From contig NZ_JAWOHB010000099.1 of assembly GCF_046496365.1 (NCBI RefSeq), positions 1 through 64,000 on the forward strand: DNA of 64,000 bases. The letters are read 5' to 3'. Positions 42,924-51,846 of this stretch are shown piece after piece (positions within the stretch are counted from its first letter, which is position 1; every line of letters begins with the position of its first letter). The DNA is from Desulfosarcina sp046496365 (GTDB taxonomy: Bacteria; Desulfobacterota; Desulfobacteria; Desulfobacterales; Desulfosarcinaceae). The notes under the pieces are model-generated. The model was given only the letters and a program-made list of their open reading frames with translations, was not told the DNA's origin and ran no database searches. Position numbers and translations under genes: made by a program.

Positions 42924-44072
42924 GTGGATTTTGATTTGACCAGAGAACAGGAAATGATTCGCAAAGAAGTCCGCAAGTTTGCCCAGAGCGAGATCGCACC
43001 GGTGGCGCTGGAGCTTGACGAAGCGGAGAAATTTTCCATCGAACTCACCCGGAAAATGGGGGAGATCGGCCTGTTCGGTATGTTTGTCTCTGAAAATTAC
43101 GAAGGCCAGTCCATGGACTACATCTCCTACATCATCGCTGTAGAGGAGATTGCCCGCGTGGACGGCTCCCAGGCGGCTACCATTGCCGCAGGAAACTCAC
43201 TGGGTATCGGCCCGCTCTACTATTTTGGCAGCGAGCAGCAGAAACAGAAATACCTGCCCAAGCTCTGCACCGGCGAGGCGTTGTGGGGGTTCGGGCTTAC
43301 CGAACCTACGGCCGGTTCCGACGCGGGCGGATCGAAGACCACAGCGGTGCGTGACGGTGATGCCTGGGTCATCAATGGTTCCAAGATATTCATCACCAAC
43401 GCGGCCAGTGATATGACCCTGGGGGTGACGGTACAGGCCATCACCGGTACCCGTCCCAACGGCAAACCCGAATACACCTGTTTTATTGTGGAGAGCGGTA
43501 CCCGGGGTTTCAAAGCCGTGCCCATGAAAATGAAAATGATGTGGCGCTCCTCGAATACGGCGGAGCTTTACTTCGATGATGTCCGTGTGCCGGCGGAAAA
43601 TATTTTAGGCCAGCAGGGTGACGGGTTTCACCAGATGCTCAAGACCCTTGACGGCGGACGGCTCTCCATCGCGGCCATGGGGTTGGGGGGTGCACAGGGT
43701 GCCTATGATGCGGCCTTGAAATACGCCCAAAAGCGGGAGCAGTTCGGTCAGCCCATTTCCAAATTCCAGGCCGTGGCCTTCAAGCTGGCGGACAGCGCCA
43801 TGGAGATCGAGTGCGGCCGCAACCTGCTTTACAAGGCCTGCTGGCTGCGAGACCATAAGCGCCCCTTCGAAAAAGAGGCCGCCATGGCCAAGCTCTACTG
43901 TTCTGAGCTCATGGGGCGGGTGGCCAATCACGCCGTGCAGATTCACGGTGGATATGGATTGATGAAAGAGTACGATGTGGAGCGGTTCTACCGCGACCAG
44001 AAGCTTCTGGACATCGGGGAAGGTACCTCGGAAGTTCAGCGCATCGTCATTTCCCGCTACATCGGATGCTGA
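42924..44072 (+). CDS. Acyl-CoA dehydrogenase
   Basis: This 382-residue flavoprotein of the acyl-CoA dehydrogenase family begins MDFDLTREQEMIRKEVRKFA. The FAD/substrate motifs GFGLTEPTAGSDAGGSKTTA and NGSKIFITNA are present, as is the closing base in DIGEGTSEVQRIVISR. It introduces a double bond into an acyl-CoA and passes electrons to ETF. The start is a GTG at 42924, supported by AAAGGAGGT 6-7 bases upstream. Followed after 37 bp by enoyl-CoA hydratase, so a dehydrogenation-hydration pair is encoded. The chain specificity is not evident. Confidence 0.94.
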   Translation: MDFDLTREQEMIRKEVRKFAQSEIAPVALELDEAEKFSIELTRKMGEIGLFGMFVSENYEGQSMDYISYIIAVEEIARVDGSQAATIAAGNSLGIGPLYYFGSEQQKQKYLPKLCTGEALWGFGLTEPTAGSDAGGSKTTAVRDGDAWVINGSKIFITNAASDMTLGVTVQAITGTRPNGKPEYTCFIVESGTRGFKAVPMKMKMMWRSSNTAELYFDDVRVPAENILGQQGDGFHQMLKTLDGGRLSIAAMGLGGAQGAYDAALKYAQKREQFGQPISKFQAVAFKLADSAMEIECGRNLLYKACWLRDHKRPFEKEAAMAKLYCSELMGRVANHAVQIHGGYGLMKEYDVERFYRDQKLLDIGEGTSEVQRIVISRYIGC

Positions 44073-44109
44073 TTTTTTAAAACCAACCCATCCTTTTACG
44101 GAGGATTGC

Positions 44110-44892
44110 ATGAACGACGCGATTTTACTTGTCCAGCAACAAGACGGGGTAACCGTCATCACCTTGAACCGGCCCGAGGTGATGAATGCGTTCAATTTTG
44201 CGCTGCTGCATGCGTTGGCTGCCAAAATCAACGCAGTCCGCTTCGACCCCAGTGTGCGCGTGATCATCATTACCGGAGCCGGCGATCGGGCCTTTTGCTC
44301 CGGTGCAGACCTGAAGGAGCGGGCCGCCTTGACCCCCGTGCAGGTCAAGGAATACATCTTTACCATCCGCAATCTGTTCACGGCCATCGAACAGCTCAAC
44401 AAGCCGGTAATCGCTGCGGTCAACGGCATTGCCCTGGGCGGTGGAACCGAACTGGCCCTGGCATCGGACATTCGCATCGCCTCGGAAACCGCTACCATGG
44501 GACTCACCGAAACCCGGCTGGCCATTATCCCCGGCGCCGGCGGTACACAGCGCTTGCCGCGCCTGGTGGGCAAGGGCAAAGCCAAAGAGCTGATCTTTAC
44601 CGGCAAGCGTGTTGGTGCCGCCGAGGCTTCAAAGATGGGTCTGGTAAATAGGGTCTGCGCACCTGAGGCCCTTCTCGACACCTGTCGGCAGATGGCTGCC
44701 GAGATCTGCGAAACCGGCCCCGTGGCCATCGAACAGGCCAAATACGCCATCAACTTCGGTATGGAAACCGACCTTTCCACGGGTCTGGCTATCGAATCCA
44801 ACGCCTATTGGGTCTGCATTCCCACCGCAGACAGGCTGGAAGGTCTGGCTGCCTTTAAAGAGAAGCGAAAACCAGTCTACAAGGGGTATTGA
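44110..44892 (+). CDS. Enoyl-CoA hydratase/isomerase
   Basis: This 260-residue crotonase-fold enzyme hydrates 2-enoyl-CoA. Oxyanion-hole segments FCSGADLKE and NGIALGGGTELALASD are present. The two catalytic acids correspond to the Glu in GGTELALA and the Glu in TETRLAIIPGAGGTQRL. The length is usual. The ATG at 44110 has GGAGGA upstream; an earlier in-frame start would overlap the acyl-CoA dehydrogenase. The next gene is an HMG-CoA-lyase-like enzyme, which suggests a branched-chain or leucine-type acyl-CoA pathway, though this is inferred. Confidence 0.93.
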   Translation: MNDAILLVQQQDGVTVITLNRPEVMNAFNFALLHALAAKINAVRFDPSVRVIIITGAGDRAFCSGADLKERAALTPVQVKEYIFTIRNLFTAIEQLNKPVIAAVNGIALGGGTELALASDIRIASETATMGLTETRLAIIPGAGGTQRLPRLVGKGKAKELIFTGKRVGAAEASKMGLVNRVCAPEALLDTCRQMAAEICETGPVAIEQAKYAINFGMETDLSTGLAIESNAYWVCIPTADRLEGLAAFKEKRKPVYKGY

Positions 44893-44977
44893 CTATTGAC
44901 CGGACAAGTAAAAAAGCACAAGCAACCGGTGTGCTGGGGGTTGTGCATCCATTCAGAAAATACAATAAGGAGGCCGA

Positions 44978-46144
44978 ATGACCGAATATGATTATTGGAA
45001 AATCTTTCCGAGAATGCCCAAGAAAGTCACCCTTGGTGACATCACCGTCCGTGACGGTTTTCAGCATCTGGAAAAATTCATCTCCACCCGGGCCAAGATA
45101 TTTTACGCCGAAGAGATGATTTTTGCCGGCTGCCGCAATATAGAGGTGACCAACTTGGGGAACCCCTACCTCATGCCTCAGTTCAGTGACGCGGAACAGA
45201 TCCTGGCCCACCTGCGCAGTGACCGTTTTCGCGGCCGATGTCAAAAAAAAGGCATCAATCCGGATGACATTACGATCACCGCCGTGACCATTCGGGAGCC
45301 GGGTGTGGACCGGGCCATCGCGCTGGCTAAGAAAGGTGTCGGCCCGGATCGCTGCCTGATGATGGTGTCCACCGAAGAGGAACACCATTTTGCCAATTCA
45401 GGTCTGACTCTGCCCGAATACTGGAGAGAATGCGAAAGGGCCATCCGCAAATGCCGCGAGGCGGGTCTTCAGATGTGCGGCACCGTCAGCACCATCTGGG
45501 GCAGCCCCATTGCCGGGGCCACCGAATTGAAAGACGCGGTAGAATTCACCAAACGCTGGCTGGAAATCGGCGCCACCGACATCGAGCATGCCGACCACGA
45601 CGGCAGCGCCTCGGCGCCGGAGGTGTACCGCTATTTTTCCATGATTCTCGATGAAATTCCCGACACCTCGGTGCACATTGCCCATTTTCACGAAACCAAG
45701 CGGGTGGCCTCTGCTTCGGTTCTCGCGGCCCTTCAGGCAGGCATTTGTCATTTTGAAGGCACCCTTGGGGGGCTGGGTGGCCAGCCGGCTAACTTCCTGG
45801 ATGACTGCCCGGTGCCGGGAACCGGTGAATACTATTACGAAGATCCCCGCTACGTAGGATTGACCTGTCTCGAGGATATGTTGGTGCAGATCGATGAAAT
45901 GGGCATCCAACACGGCTACAACGTGGATCGCGTATTGTGGCTCGGGCGTCAGTTGGAACGGACCGTGGGCCACCGCCTTAGAAGTGAGGCGGTGGTCAAC
46001 GGGCGAACGCTCAAGCAGGGACATCCCAAATTTGCGCGACCGGGATTGAAAAGGTTGAAAGAAAAGCTGTCGGAGGCGCCGGACCAGAAGCTGCCTGCTG
46101 AATGGGCGCAACGGGCGGTCCTGCCGGAGCGCTATCTTCCCTGA
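44978..46144 (+). CDS. HMG-CoA lyase-like/DRE-TIM metallolyase family protein lacking the catalytic Cys
   Basis: This 388-residue TIM-barrel protein of the pyruvate carboxyltransferase/HMGL-like family has the DRE-TIM start motif GDITVRDGFQ. The metal-ligand strand is HIAHFHETKR. The region GGLGGQPAN corresponds to the HMG-CoA lyase loop GGLGGCPYA, but with Gln in place of the catalytic Cys. It is also about 90 residues longer than bacterial HMG-CoA lyases. It therefore probably cleaves or condenses a different substrate. AAGGAGG precedes ATG 44978, 86 bp after the hydratase gene. Confidence 0.82.
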   Translation: MTEYDYWKIFPRMPKKVTLGDITVRDGFQHLEKFISTRAKIFYAEEMIFAGCRNIEVTNLGNPYLMPQFSDAEQILAHLRSDRFRGRCQKKGINPDDITITAVTIREPGVDRAIALAKKGVGPDRCLMMVSTEEEHHFANSGLTLPEYWRECERAIRKCREAGLQMCGTVSTIWGSPIAGATELKDAVEFTKRWLEIGATDIEHADHDGSASAPEVYRYFSMILDEIPDTSVHIAHFHETKRVASASVLAALQAGICHFEGTLGGLGGQPANFLDDCPVPGTGEYYYEDPRYVGLTCLEDMLVQIDEMGIQHGYNVDRVLWLGRQLERTVGHRLRSEAVVNGRTLKQGHPKFARPGLKRLKEKLSEAPDQKLPAEWAQRAVLPERYLP

Positions 46145-46154
46145 TGGACTTGAC

Positions 46155-46172
46155 CCCCGCTTGAAACCGGGG
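46155..46172 (+). terminator. Weak hairpin after the acyl-CoA operon
   Basis: CCCCG (46155-46159) can pair with CGGGG (46168-46172). There is no T-run, so function is doubtful. It is the only structure seen between the lyase-like gene and the XRE-cupin gene. Confidence 0.25.
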
Positions 46173-46255
46173 CGAATTCGGCCGTTTATTTAACTGCTAC
46201 CCTGTAGCGAACCCACCAGGAAAATCGGGAGGATTCCCGAACCAGGAGCATTGCC

Positions 46256-46906
46256 ATGGAAACAGGCGCAAAGAAGCCCCACATCAACGTGGACTATTTC
46301 GAAGACCTGACCGGAAAAATCAAGGAAAATGCCTGCTGCCAGCCCGAAGGGAGCCGCGAGGATATCGGCCAGCGAATCAAAGCCATCCGTGAAGCCAAGG
46401 GCCTTTCCCTGGACCAACTGTCCCACATGACCGGTTTTGATGTTGAACTATTGTCCAGCATCGAACGCTGCGAGGTTCAGCCCCAGTTGGGAACGGCCAT
46501 CAAGCTGTCCAAAGCGTTGGACAGCGCGTTTGGCCGGCTGGTGTCTGGGGTGGGGGAAAAGCTCTATTCCATCACCCGGAAGGATGAACGGAAAATAGTT
46601 TCCCGCTCCACCTCACTGAAGGGAAAGCAGCAGGCTTACACCTATCGGAGCCTCGCACCGGAAGTAAAAGGGCGGCATATGGAATCCCTTATCGTTCAGT
46701 TGGAAGAGGCGCCGGACACGGAACGCTCCATCCACGACGGTGAAGAGTTCATCTACGTGCTCGACGGTGGGGTCTCTCTTGACATCGGGGACGATCATTT
46801 CGATCTCTCCCCGGGAGACAGCGCCTACTATCTGTCCACCATCCCGCATCTGATTGCCGCCGCCAGCGGCCAGGCCACTATTCTTGCAGTGCTTTACGGC
46901 GGGTAG
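46256..46906 (+). CDS. XRE-family regulator with C-terminal cupin domain
   Basis: This 216-residue protein has a XRE helix-turn-helix (about 38-95, IGQRIKAIREAKGLSLDQLSHMTGF) and a C-terminal cupin sensor (about 140-214, with HDGEEFIYVLDGGVSL and FDLSPGDSAYYLSTIPH). The first 35 residues are an extra tail. Regulators of this form control catabolic operons and sense small molecules through the cupin. ATG 46256 has CAGGAGC upstream. Its link to the acyl-CoA genes is by position and direction only. Confidence 0.9.
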   Translation: METGAKKPHINVDYFEDLTGKIKENACCQPEGSREDIGQRIKAIREAKGLSLDQLSHMTGFDVELLSSIERCEVQPQLGTAIKLSKALDSAFGRLVSGVGEKLYSITRKDERKIVSRSTSLKGKQQAYTYRSLAPEVKGRHMESLIVQLEEAPDTERSIHDGEEFIYVLDGGVSLDIGDDHFDLSPGDSAYYLSTIPHLIAAASGQATILAVLYGG

Positions 46907-46928
46907 TACGCCCGCCACCACAAAGAAT

Positions 46929-46965
46929 GCGCTCATCCCGCCGGTATCCATGCCGGGATGAGCGC
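46929..46965. terminator. Bidirectional hairpin terminator between convergent genes
   Basis: GCGCTCATCCCG (46929-46940) and CGGGATGAGCGC (46954-46965) form a perfect 12-bp stem with a 13-nt loop. It lies between the stop codons of the XRE-cupin gene (plus) and the alcohol dehydrogenase (minus), 22 and 8 bp from them. No T-runs flank it. Confidence 0.6.
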
Positions 46966-46973
46966 GATCCATC

Positions 46974-48014
46974 CTAGAAGCGATTGATAACGGTAACGCC
47001 TGTTTGGTCATGGCGGTCCATGACGGTCAAAAAAGCGATGCCCTCCTCCAGGCTCACGATTCGGCCGATAAGCTTTTCCGGGTGCAGTTTGCCGGCCGCA
47101 ATCATGTCCAGCAGTCGTCCATATTCAAAAGCCTGCATACCGTGGCTGCCGATAATTTCCAGTTCATGGGCAACGACACGGTCCATGGGGATTGAGGGAT
47201 GACGATGCTTGCTGTCAAGGAGGCCCACCTGGAGATGCTTGCCCCGTTTTCTAAGACTGGCAATGGAATCGAAACAGGTCCTTGGGCTGCCCAGGGCATC
47301 CATGGACACGTGGGCTCCGCCGCGCGAAAGGTCGCGGACGGCTTCCACCGTGTTGTCCACGCAACACGCATTGACCGTCTCTGTTGCGCCCATGCGGCGA
47401 GCCATATCCAGTTTTTCATCCCTGATGTCGACGGCCACCACCTGCGCACCCAGGGCGTTGGCGATCATGATGGCGGACAGGCCCACCCCGCCGCAGCCGA
47501 ACACGGCCACCCATTGCCCTGCCATGACCCTGCCCTGGGCGGCGATGGCCCGAAAGGCAGTTGCAAACCGGCATCCCAGGCTGGCTGCAGTGATAAAATC
47601 CATGGAGGCCGGCAGGCGGACCAGATTGATGTCGGCATAGCGAACGGCTACATATTCGGCAAAGGATCCCCAGCCGGTGAACCCCGGCTGGAACTGGTGA
47701 TCGCAGACCTGATGATTGCCTGAAAGACACTGAGGGCAGCCCCCGCAACCGCAGACAAACGGCAGGGTGACCCGATCTCCGGGCTTCCAGAAGGCAACCC
47801 CGCTGCCGACAGTCTGGACAACACCGGCAAGTTCATGGCCGGGTACATGGGGCAGGGTGATATCCGCATCGTGACCCTTCCAGCCATGCCAGTCGCTCAA
47901 ACACACGCCCGTGGCTTCGACTTTGATCACCACGCCACCTTCCGGCGGACTGGGATCGGGCAGGGCCTCCAGCGTTACGGGACCTTCGAAGGTTTGATAG
48001 AATGCGGCTCGCAT
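46974..48014 (-). CDS. Zinc-dependent alcohol dehydrogenase (MDR family)
   Basis: This 346-residue medium-chain dehydrogenase has catalytic-zinc residues in GVCLSDWHGW (Cys) and PHVPGHELAG (His-Glu). The structural-zinc cysteines lie in CGCGGCPQCLSGNHQVC. The NAD(P)-binding glycine motif is VFGCGGVGLSAI. The ATG at 48014 has AAAGGAAC upstream; an in-frame ATG five codons earlier lacks spacing. It stands alone, convergent with the XRE-cupin gene. The physiological alcohol is not known. Confidence 0.92.
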   Translation of the reverse strand: MRAAFYQTFEGPVTLEALPDPSPPEGGVVIKVEATGVCLSDWHGWKGHDADITLPHVPGHELAGVVQTVGSGVAFWKPGDRVTLPFVCGCGGCPQCLSGNHQVCDHQFQPGFTGWGSFAEYVAVRYADINLVRLPASMDFITAASLGCRFATAFRAIAAQGRVMAGQWVAVFGCGGVGLSAIMIANALGAQVVAVDIRDEKLDMARRMGATETVNACCVDNTVEAVRDLSRGGAHVSMDALGSPRTCFDSIASLRKRGKHLQVGLLDSKHRHPSIPMDRVVAHELEIIGSHGMQAFEYGRLLDMIAAGKLHPEKLIGRIVSLEEGIAFLTVMDRHDQTGVTVINRF

Positions 48015-48078
48015 GTAAGTTCCTTTCATCCGCAGATTAAATTAAAAACCCGATTATTAGGGCGCTAAACAGCTGAAA

Positions 48079-48128
48079 TAAAAAAGGCGAACTTTCCGCG
48101 TGGCATGGAGCCCGGTGGAAAATTCGCC
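48079..48128 (-). terminator. Rho-independent terminator of the pil operon
   Basis: On the minus strand GGCGAA-T-TTTCC pairs with GGAAA-G-TTCGCC (plus 48117-48128 and 48086-48097), and the stem is followed by six T (complement of 48080-48085). One mismatch interrupts the stem. It lies 37 bp after the pilQ stop and is the clearest terminator in the window. Confidence 0.8.
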
Positions 48129-48164
48129 TGAATTGTCAATTTGACCCCGCCAGACCGGCTGGGG

Positions 48165-50582
48165 TTAAAAAGCCACCTTGCGCTGTTCCAGTTGAACGAT
48201 TTTCGGATTCATGAAAATGAGCAGTTCGTTGTTGTCAACCGCTTCCGAGTTGCTTTGAAACATCCAGCCTAGCACCGGAATTTTATGAAGGCCGGGAAAG
48301 GCGGTTTTTCCTGATGATGCCGTGGCTTTGATGATGCCGCCGATCACAATGGTATCGCCGTCGTTAACCAGAAGTTGGGTTTGGGCCTCATTGGTGGAGA
48401 TGATCGGGACCCCGTCAACAAGCCCGGTCACGTCATTTTTCTGAATTAAAATGTTCATTGAAATCCGATTGTCCGGCGTCACGTGGGGCGTGACCTCAAG
48501 CAGCAGATCCACATCTTTAAACTTTACCGAAGACCCGCCAGCCGAATCACGCTCCAGATATCCGTATTCCTGGCCCTGTTTAATTCTTGCCATTTTATTG
48601 TTCAGGGTAACAATTTTTGGTGAAGAGAGGATTTTACCGTTGCCATTGGTTTCGAGGGCCGTGAGTTGCGCATCCAATGAAAACGGCGTGTTCAAAATGC
48701 GGGTTAGGTTAAACCCGATACCGTTCGAGGAGGCAGTCGGGAAATTCATGGCCACGTCTCCAAGTGCGGAGATTTTACCATCGTTAATTCCAATGGGGCC
48801 TACACTCGCCGACCAGCTAAAGCCCAGTTCTTTGGAAAAGCTTTCACTGACTTCGACAACCCGGGCTTCAATGATAACCTGGGATGTCACCTTATCGATC
48901 TGGTTGGCGATCTCCTGGGCCTGGGCAATTTTTTCAGTGGTGTCGGTGATGATGATTTGATTGTTCTTGCTGTCAACCGAAACCGACCCGCGTCCCTTGG
49001 TTATAATATTTTGGAGGTGGGGGAGCACTTCACTGGTTGCATCGGAGTAGCTGATAGGAATGTAGCGCGTCTCCAAGGGCTCGAGTGCGATGATCTGTTC
49101 TTTTTCTTTTTGCATTGCAGCAATTTGGGCTTTGCGGAGATCATTTTCCGCCTTCAGGGTTGCCAATGTGGCAATCCGAATAATATCACCCTCAACGATC
49201 ATGCCGAGCTGGTTCATTCTCAGCACCAGATCCATCACCTGGTCCCATGGCACCGGTTTGTCAAGCGTAAGGGTAACCTTGCCATTCACATCCTTGTCGA
49301 TGGCAAAGTTTTTGCCGCTGACTTCCCGAAGGATCCGGAAGACATTTTTGATATCGGTTTGGAAAAAATCGAGGGCAATTTTCTCGCCCGTATAATTTTT
49401 GACTCGTTTGGTTACAACCATGGCCTGGTCTGCTTCGAAATCGATTTCAGGCACTTTTGGGCTTGAAGGCGCATCCATGGATGCGAGGGCTTGTTTGTCG
49501 CTCGGGATCTGGGTTTCGCCTGCAGCTGGTTGCGTCTTGGTAGACGCTGAAACAACAGAGCCGAACCCGATGGTCTCTTCGAGCGCCCTTTTCCAGGCAG
49601 GAAGATTGGTTTCGTCGGCAGGTGCAGGTGGTACGGTGGATGGCTCAAAGTGGATTAACAGCAACGTCCCGACCTGCTCCGCGTAATAGGAGACTTGCTC
49701 GCGCAGTTCGATGGAGAATAACGAAAAATCCTTCATCGACGGCAGCTGGATGGGCATGATGCGATTGACGGCACTTTCGAACCGTGTGGTTAACATGGGG
49801 CGTTGTCTGAATTCCGCGATATTGGCATTCATAAGGCGCAGTTCAAGCAGTTTATCAGTTATTTTCTGAAGGTTGTAATCCACCTTGTCGGTTGTTTCGA
49901 TGGACAAGGTGGACCGCCCGCCTTCTTCTCCAAGAAAATCGATACGGTTCACCCATATCTTATTTTCCTGCCCGACGGGAATGCCGGTGCCTTGGAATGT
50001 ATTGGACGGTTTAACCGTTTGAACGGCATGCGGTTTAGCTGGTTGGGCCGCTTGCGTCAGCGCCGGTTGGGACGTTGTTTCAGCCTGGGTCGACGGAACG
50101 CTGCTGCTCTCCGGTGATGGAACGTCAGGCTTGGCGAACTTGATTTTAAGCCCGTTGCCGTCTTGAACGACATTGTAGGCAACGTCTGCAGCCAGGAGAA
50201 TCTCGATGCGCGAGGTTTTGTTTTTAGCTTCGATCTGATTGGCGTGAATGGAAGATACGGGGTTGCCCGTGGACATTACATCCGGGTTGGCAACGTTCAA
50301 GCGTGTGTTGGGGAAATAGAGAACAACGCCGAGGGGTAACGGCTGCTTGACGGAGGTGTATGTCAACGGTTCGGTCCCATTGATCCACACGTTTATCGAA
50401 TCCGTGTCTTCTGACAAGCCGATAGCTGTAATTTCCATCGATTGGGAGGGGTCGGCATCGGCCACCCCGGTTTGGCGACCGGAATCCTGGGTTGCGCATC
50501 CTGTAACAAAGAAGGCGACAGCCAAACTTAGGCCAAAAACAAGTGTCAATCTCTTGGAAACGTTGATCCTGAAGTTGCGCAT
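48165..50582 (-). CDS. pilQ: Type IV pilus secretin PilQ
   Basis: This 805-residue PilQ protein is the outer-membrane ring through which the pilus passes. The N-terminus is a lipoprotein-type signal (FFVTGC, Cys29). Two AMIN-type peptidoglycan-binding regions (about 45-130 and 205-320) are followed by a secretin/TonB short N-terminal domain (ALDFFQTDIKNVFRILREVSG) and N0/N1-like domains. The secretin core (about 560-800) shows the late signature STNEAQTQLLVNDGDTIVIGG. It ends the pilMNOPQ operon, 1 bp after pilP, and is followed by a strong terminator. Confidence 0.96.
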   Translation of the reverse strand: MRNFRINVSKRLTLVFGLSLAVAFFVTGCATQDSGRQTGVADADPSQSMEITAIGLSEDTDSINVWINGTEPLTYTSVKQPLPLGVVLYFPNTRLNVANPDVMSTGNPVSSIHANQIEAKNKTSRIEILLAADVAYNVVQDGNGLKIKFAKPDVPSPESSSVPSTQAETTSQPALTQAAQPAKPHAVQTVKPSNTFQGTGIPVGQENKIWVNRIDFLGEEGGRSTLSIETTDKVDYNLQKITDKLLELRLMNANIAEFRQRPMLTTRFESAVNRIMPIQLPSMKDFSLFSIELREQVSYYAEQVGTLLLIHFEPSTVPPAPADETNLPAWKRALEETIGFGSVVSASTKTQPAAGETQIPSDKQALASMDAPSSPKVPEIDFEADQAMVVTKRVKNYTGEKIALDFFQTDIKNVFRILREVSGKNFAIDKDVNGKVTLTLDKPVPWDQVMDLVLRMNQLGMIVEGDIIRIATLATLKAENDLRKAQIAAMQKEKEQIIALEPLETRYIPISYSDATSEVLPHLQNIITKGRGSVSVDSKNNQIIITDTTEKIAQAQEIANQIDKVTSQVIIEARVVEVSESFSKELGFSWSASVGPIGINDGKISALGDVAMNFPTASSNGIGFNLTRILNTPFSLDAQLTALETNGNGKILSSPKIVTLNNKMARIKQGQEYGYLERDSAGGSSVKFKDVDLLLEVTPHVTPDNRISMNILIQKNDVTGLVDGVPIISTNEAQTQLLVNDGDTIVIGGIIKATASSGKTAFPGLHKIPVLGWMFQSNSEAVDNNELLIFMNPKIVQLEQRKVAF

Positions 50583-50583
50583 A

Positions 50584-51195
50584 TCACTCTCCAGCCGGTT
50601 TCTGAAGTTTTATTTCGGTATTTTGAAGAACAAGTTCTCCCATGAGGTTTTCTAATTCTTCTTCAACAATCACGCTATTGGCGTTGATCTGGGCCACAAT
50701 TCCTGAATTCAAGCCGATATAAGTGCCCTTTCTAATGATGTAGCCTTTGCCGCTGCTATCTTCCACAAGTGCCCTATTTCCGGATGAAGCCCGAATAATG
50801 GCGACTAATTTAAGCTGATTGAGGCCAATTCTTTCCAATGGCGTTTGGGCTATGCGCTTCTTTTTTTTCTTTTTGTCAACCTGGTCAGAAGCGGCTGCTT
50901 CACTATCCTCATCCTTTGCAAAAATGGGGATAAACGGGTTCAGCCGTTCCGCGGGATCGTAGATGCGGGTGAGCGCACTTGATTCTTTATCGTCGACTTC
51001 GGTTTTTTCAACGGAGGCCTCTGCCTTGGCTTCATCGCTTTTCGGTTCCGCCTGGATCGGATTCTGAACCGAAATTTTCTTGCTGACGACCTGCGCTTTG
51101 GATTGCTCCTTTTGATCATCACAGTTCAAGAGAAAGCACGAAATCAGCAGAAAAACAGCTACACTGGCAGATAATGGTCTGAATTGCATTCGCAT
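50584..51195 (-). CDS. pilP: Type IV pilus lipoprotein PilP
   Basis: This 203-residue PilP lipoprotein links the inner-membrane PilNO complex to the PilQ secretin. The signal contains a lipobox ISCFLLNC ending at about Cys25. A charged, flexible linker (about 30-110) with a Lys-rich patch (KKKKKR) precedes a C-terminal beta-domain with LVAIIRASSGNRALVEDSSGKG. The ATG at 51195 is chosen because it gives a proper signal peptide; a Met two codons on is also possible. It starts 5 bp after the pilO stop. Confidence 0.93.
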   Translation of the reverse strand: MRMQFRPLSASVAVFLLISCFLLNCDDQKEQSKAQVVSKKISVQNPIQAEPKSDEAKAEASVEKTEVDDKESSALTRIYDPAERLNPFIPIFAKDEDSEAAASDQVDKKKKKKRIAQTPLERIGLNQLKLVAIIRASSGNRALVEDSSGKGYIIRKGTYIGLNSGIVAQINANSVIVEEELENLMGELVLQNTEIKLQKPAGE

Positions 51196-51199
51196 GGCT

Positions 51200-51841
51200 T
51201 TACCGCTTCTTTTTCCTGGTCGACTTTTGAGGAGGTGTGTCGGGAGCTTCAATGAATTTATAAGTGACCGCCGTGCATGTTGTCGTCATGTCCGTTGGTT
51301 GCTTGCCCGGCGTCATGTTGATATCCCTGATGTTTACAATCCGGTTCAACTCGGCCACACTTTCGAAAAATGTCGCCACGCCGTGATAATCCCCAGTGAC
51401 TTTAATGGCCACAGGTATCTCGGCGTAAAAATCTTTTTTAACTTCAGGCTTGGGCTGAAACAGAACAAAATTGAGGCCCGAGTCTTTGCCGGCCTTGGAA
51501 ATGCCGGTCAGCAGGGTCGGGATTTCTTCATTTTCAGGCAACGCCCGCATTACGATTTTGAATTGTTCTTCGGCGTCCTGCATTTTTTTCCTGTATTCAT
51601 TCAGCTGTCGGGCGTTTTTTTTGGCGACTTCCAACTCTTTTTCGATTTTTGACAGATTCGTGTTGAGTTTGTCGATTTGTTTGAATTTCGGCAGATATGA
51701 AAAGTAGACGAAAGCACCGATCAGCAGTATCAGTACGCCAGCCCAGATAGCCATCCGCTGAATTCTGGAAAGCTGTTCAAGCTTATCGAAAATCGGATTA
51801 ACTTTTTCAATGGGAGCCGCTATGGCCTTCTTCATTTCCAC
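51200..51841 (-). CDS. pilO: Type IV pilus assembly protein PilO
   Basis: This 213-residue PilO protein has a short cytoplasmic N-terminus, one transmembrane helix (about 32-50, AGVLILLIGAFVYFSYL), a coiled coil (about 55-90) and a ferredoxin-like periplasmic domain (IPVAIKVTGDYHGVATFFESVAEL). With PilN it forms the inner-membrane platform of the pilus machine. It lies 5 bp after pilN and 4 bp before pilP. The Lys/Arg-rich end (RKKKR) is slightly unusual. Confidence 0.95.
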   Translation of the reverse strand: MEMKKAIAAPIEKVNPIFDKLEQLSRIQRMAIWAGVLILLIGAFVYFSYLPKFKQIDKLNTNLSKIEKELEVAKKNARQLNEYRKKMQDAEEQFKIVMRALPENEEIPTLLTGISKAGKDSGLNFVLFQPKPEVKKDFYAEIPVAIKVTGDYHGVATFFESVAELNRIVNIRDINMTPGKQPTDMTTTCTAVTYKFIEAPDTPPQKSTRKKKR

Positions 51842-51846
51842 AACAC

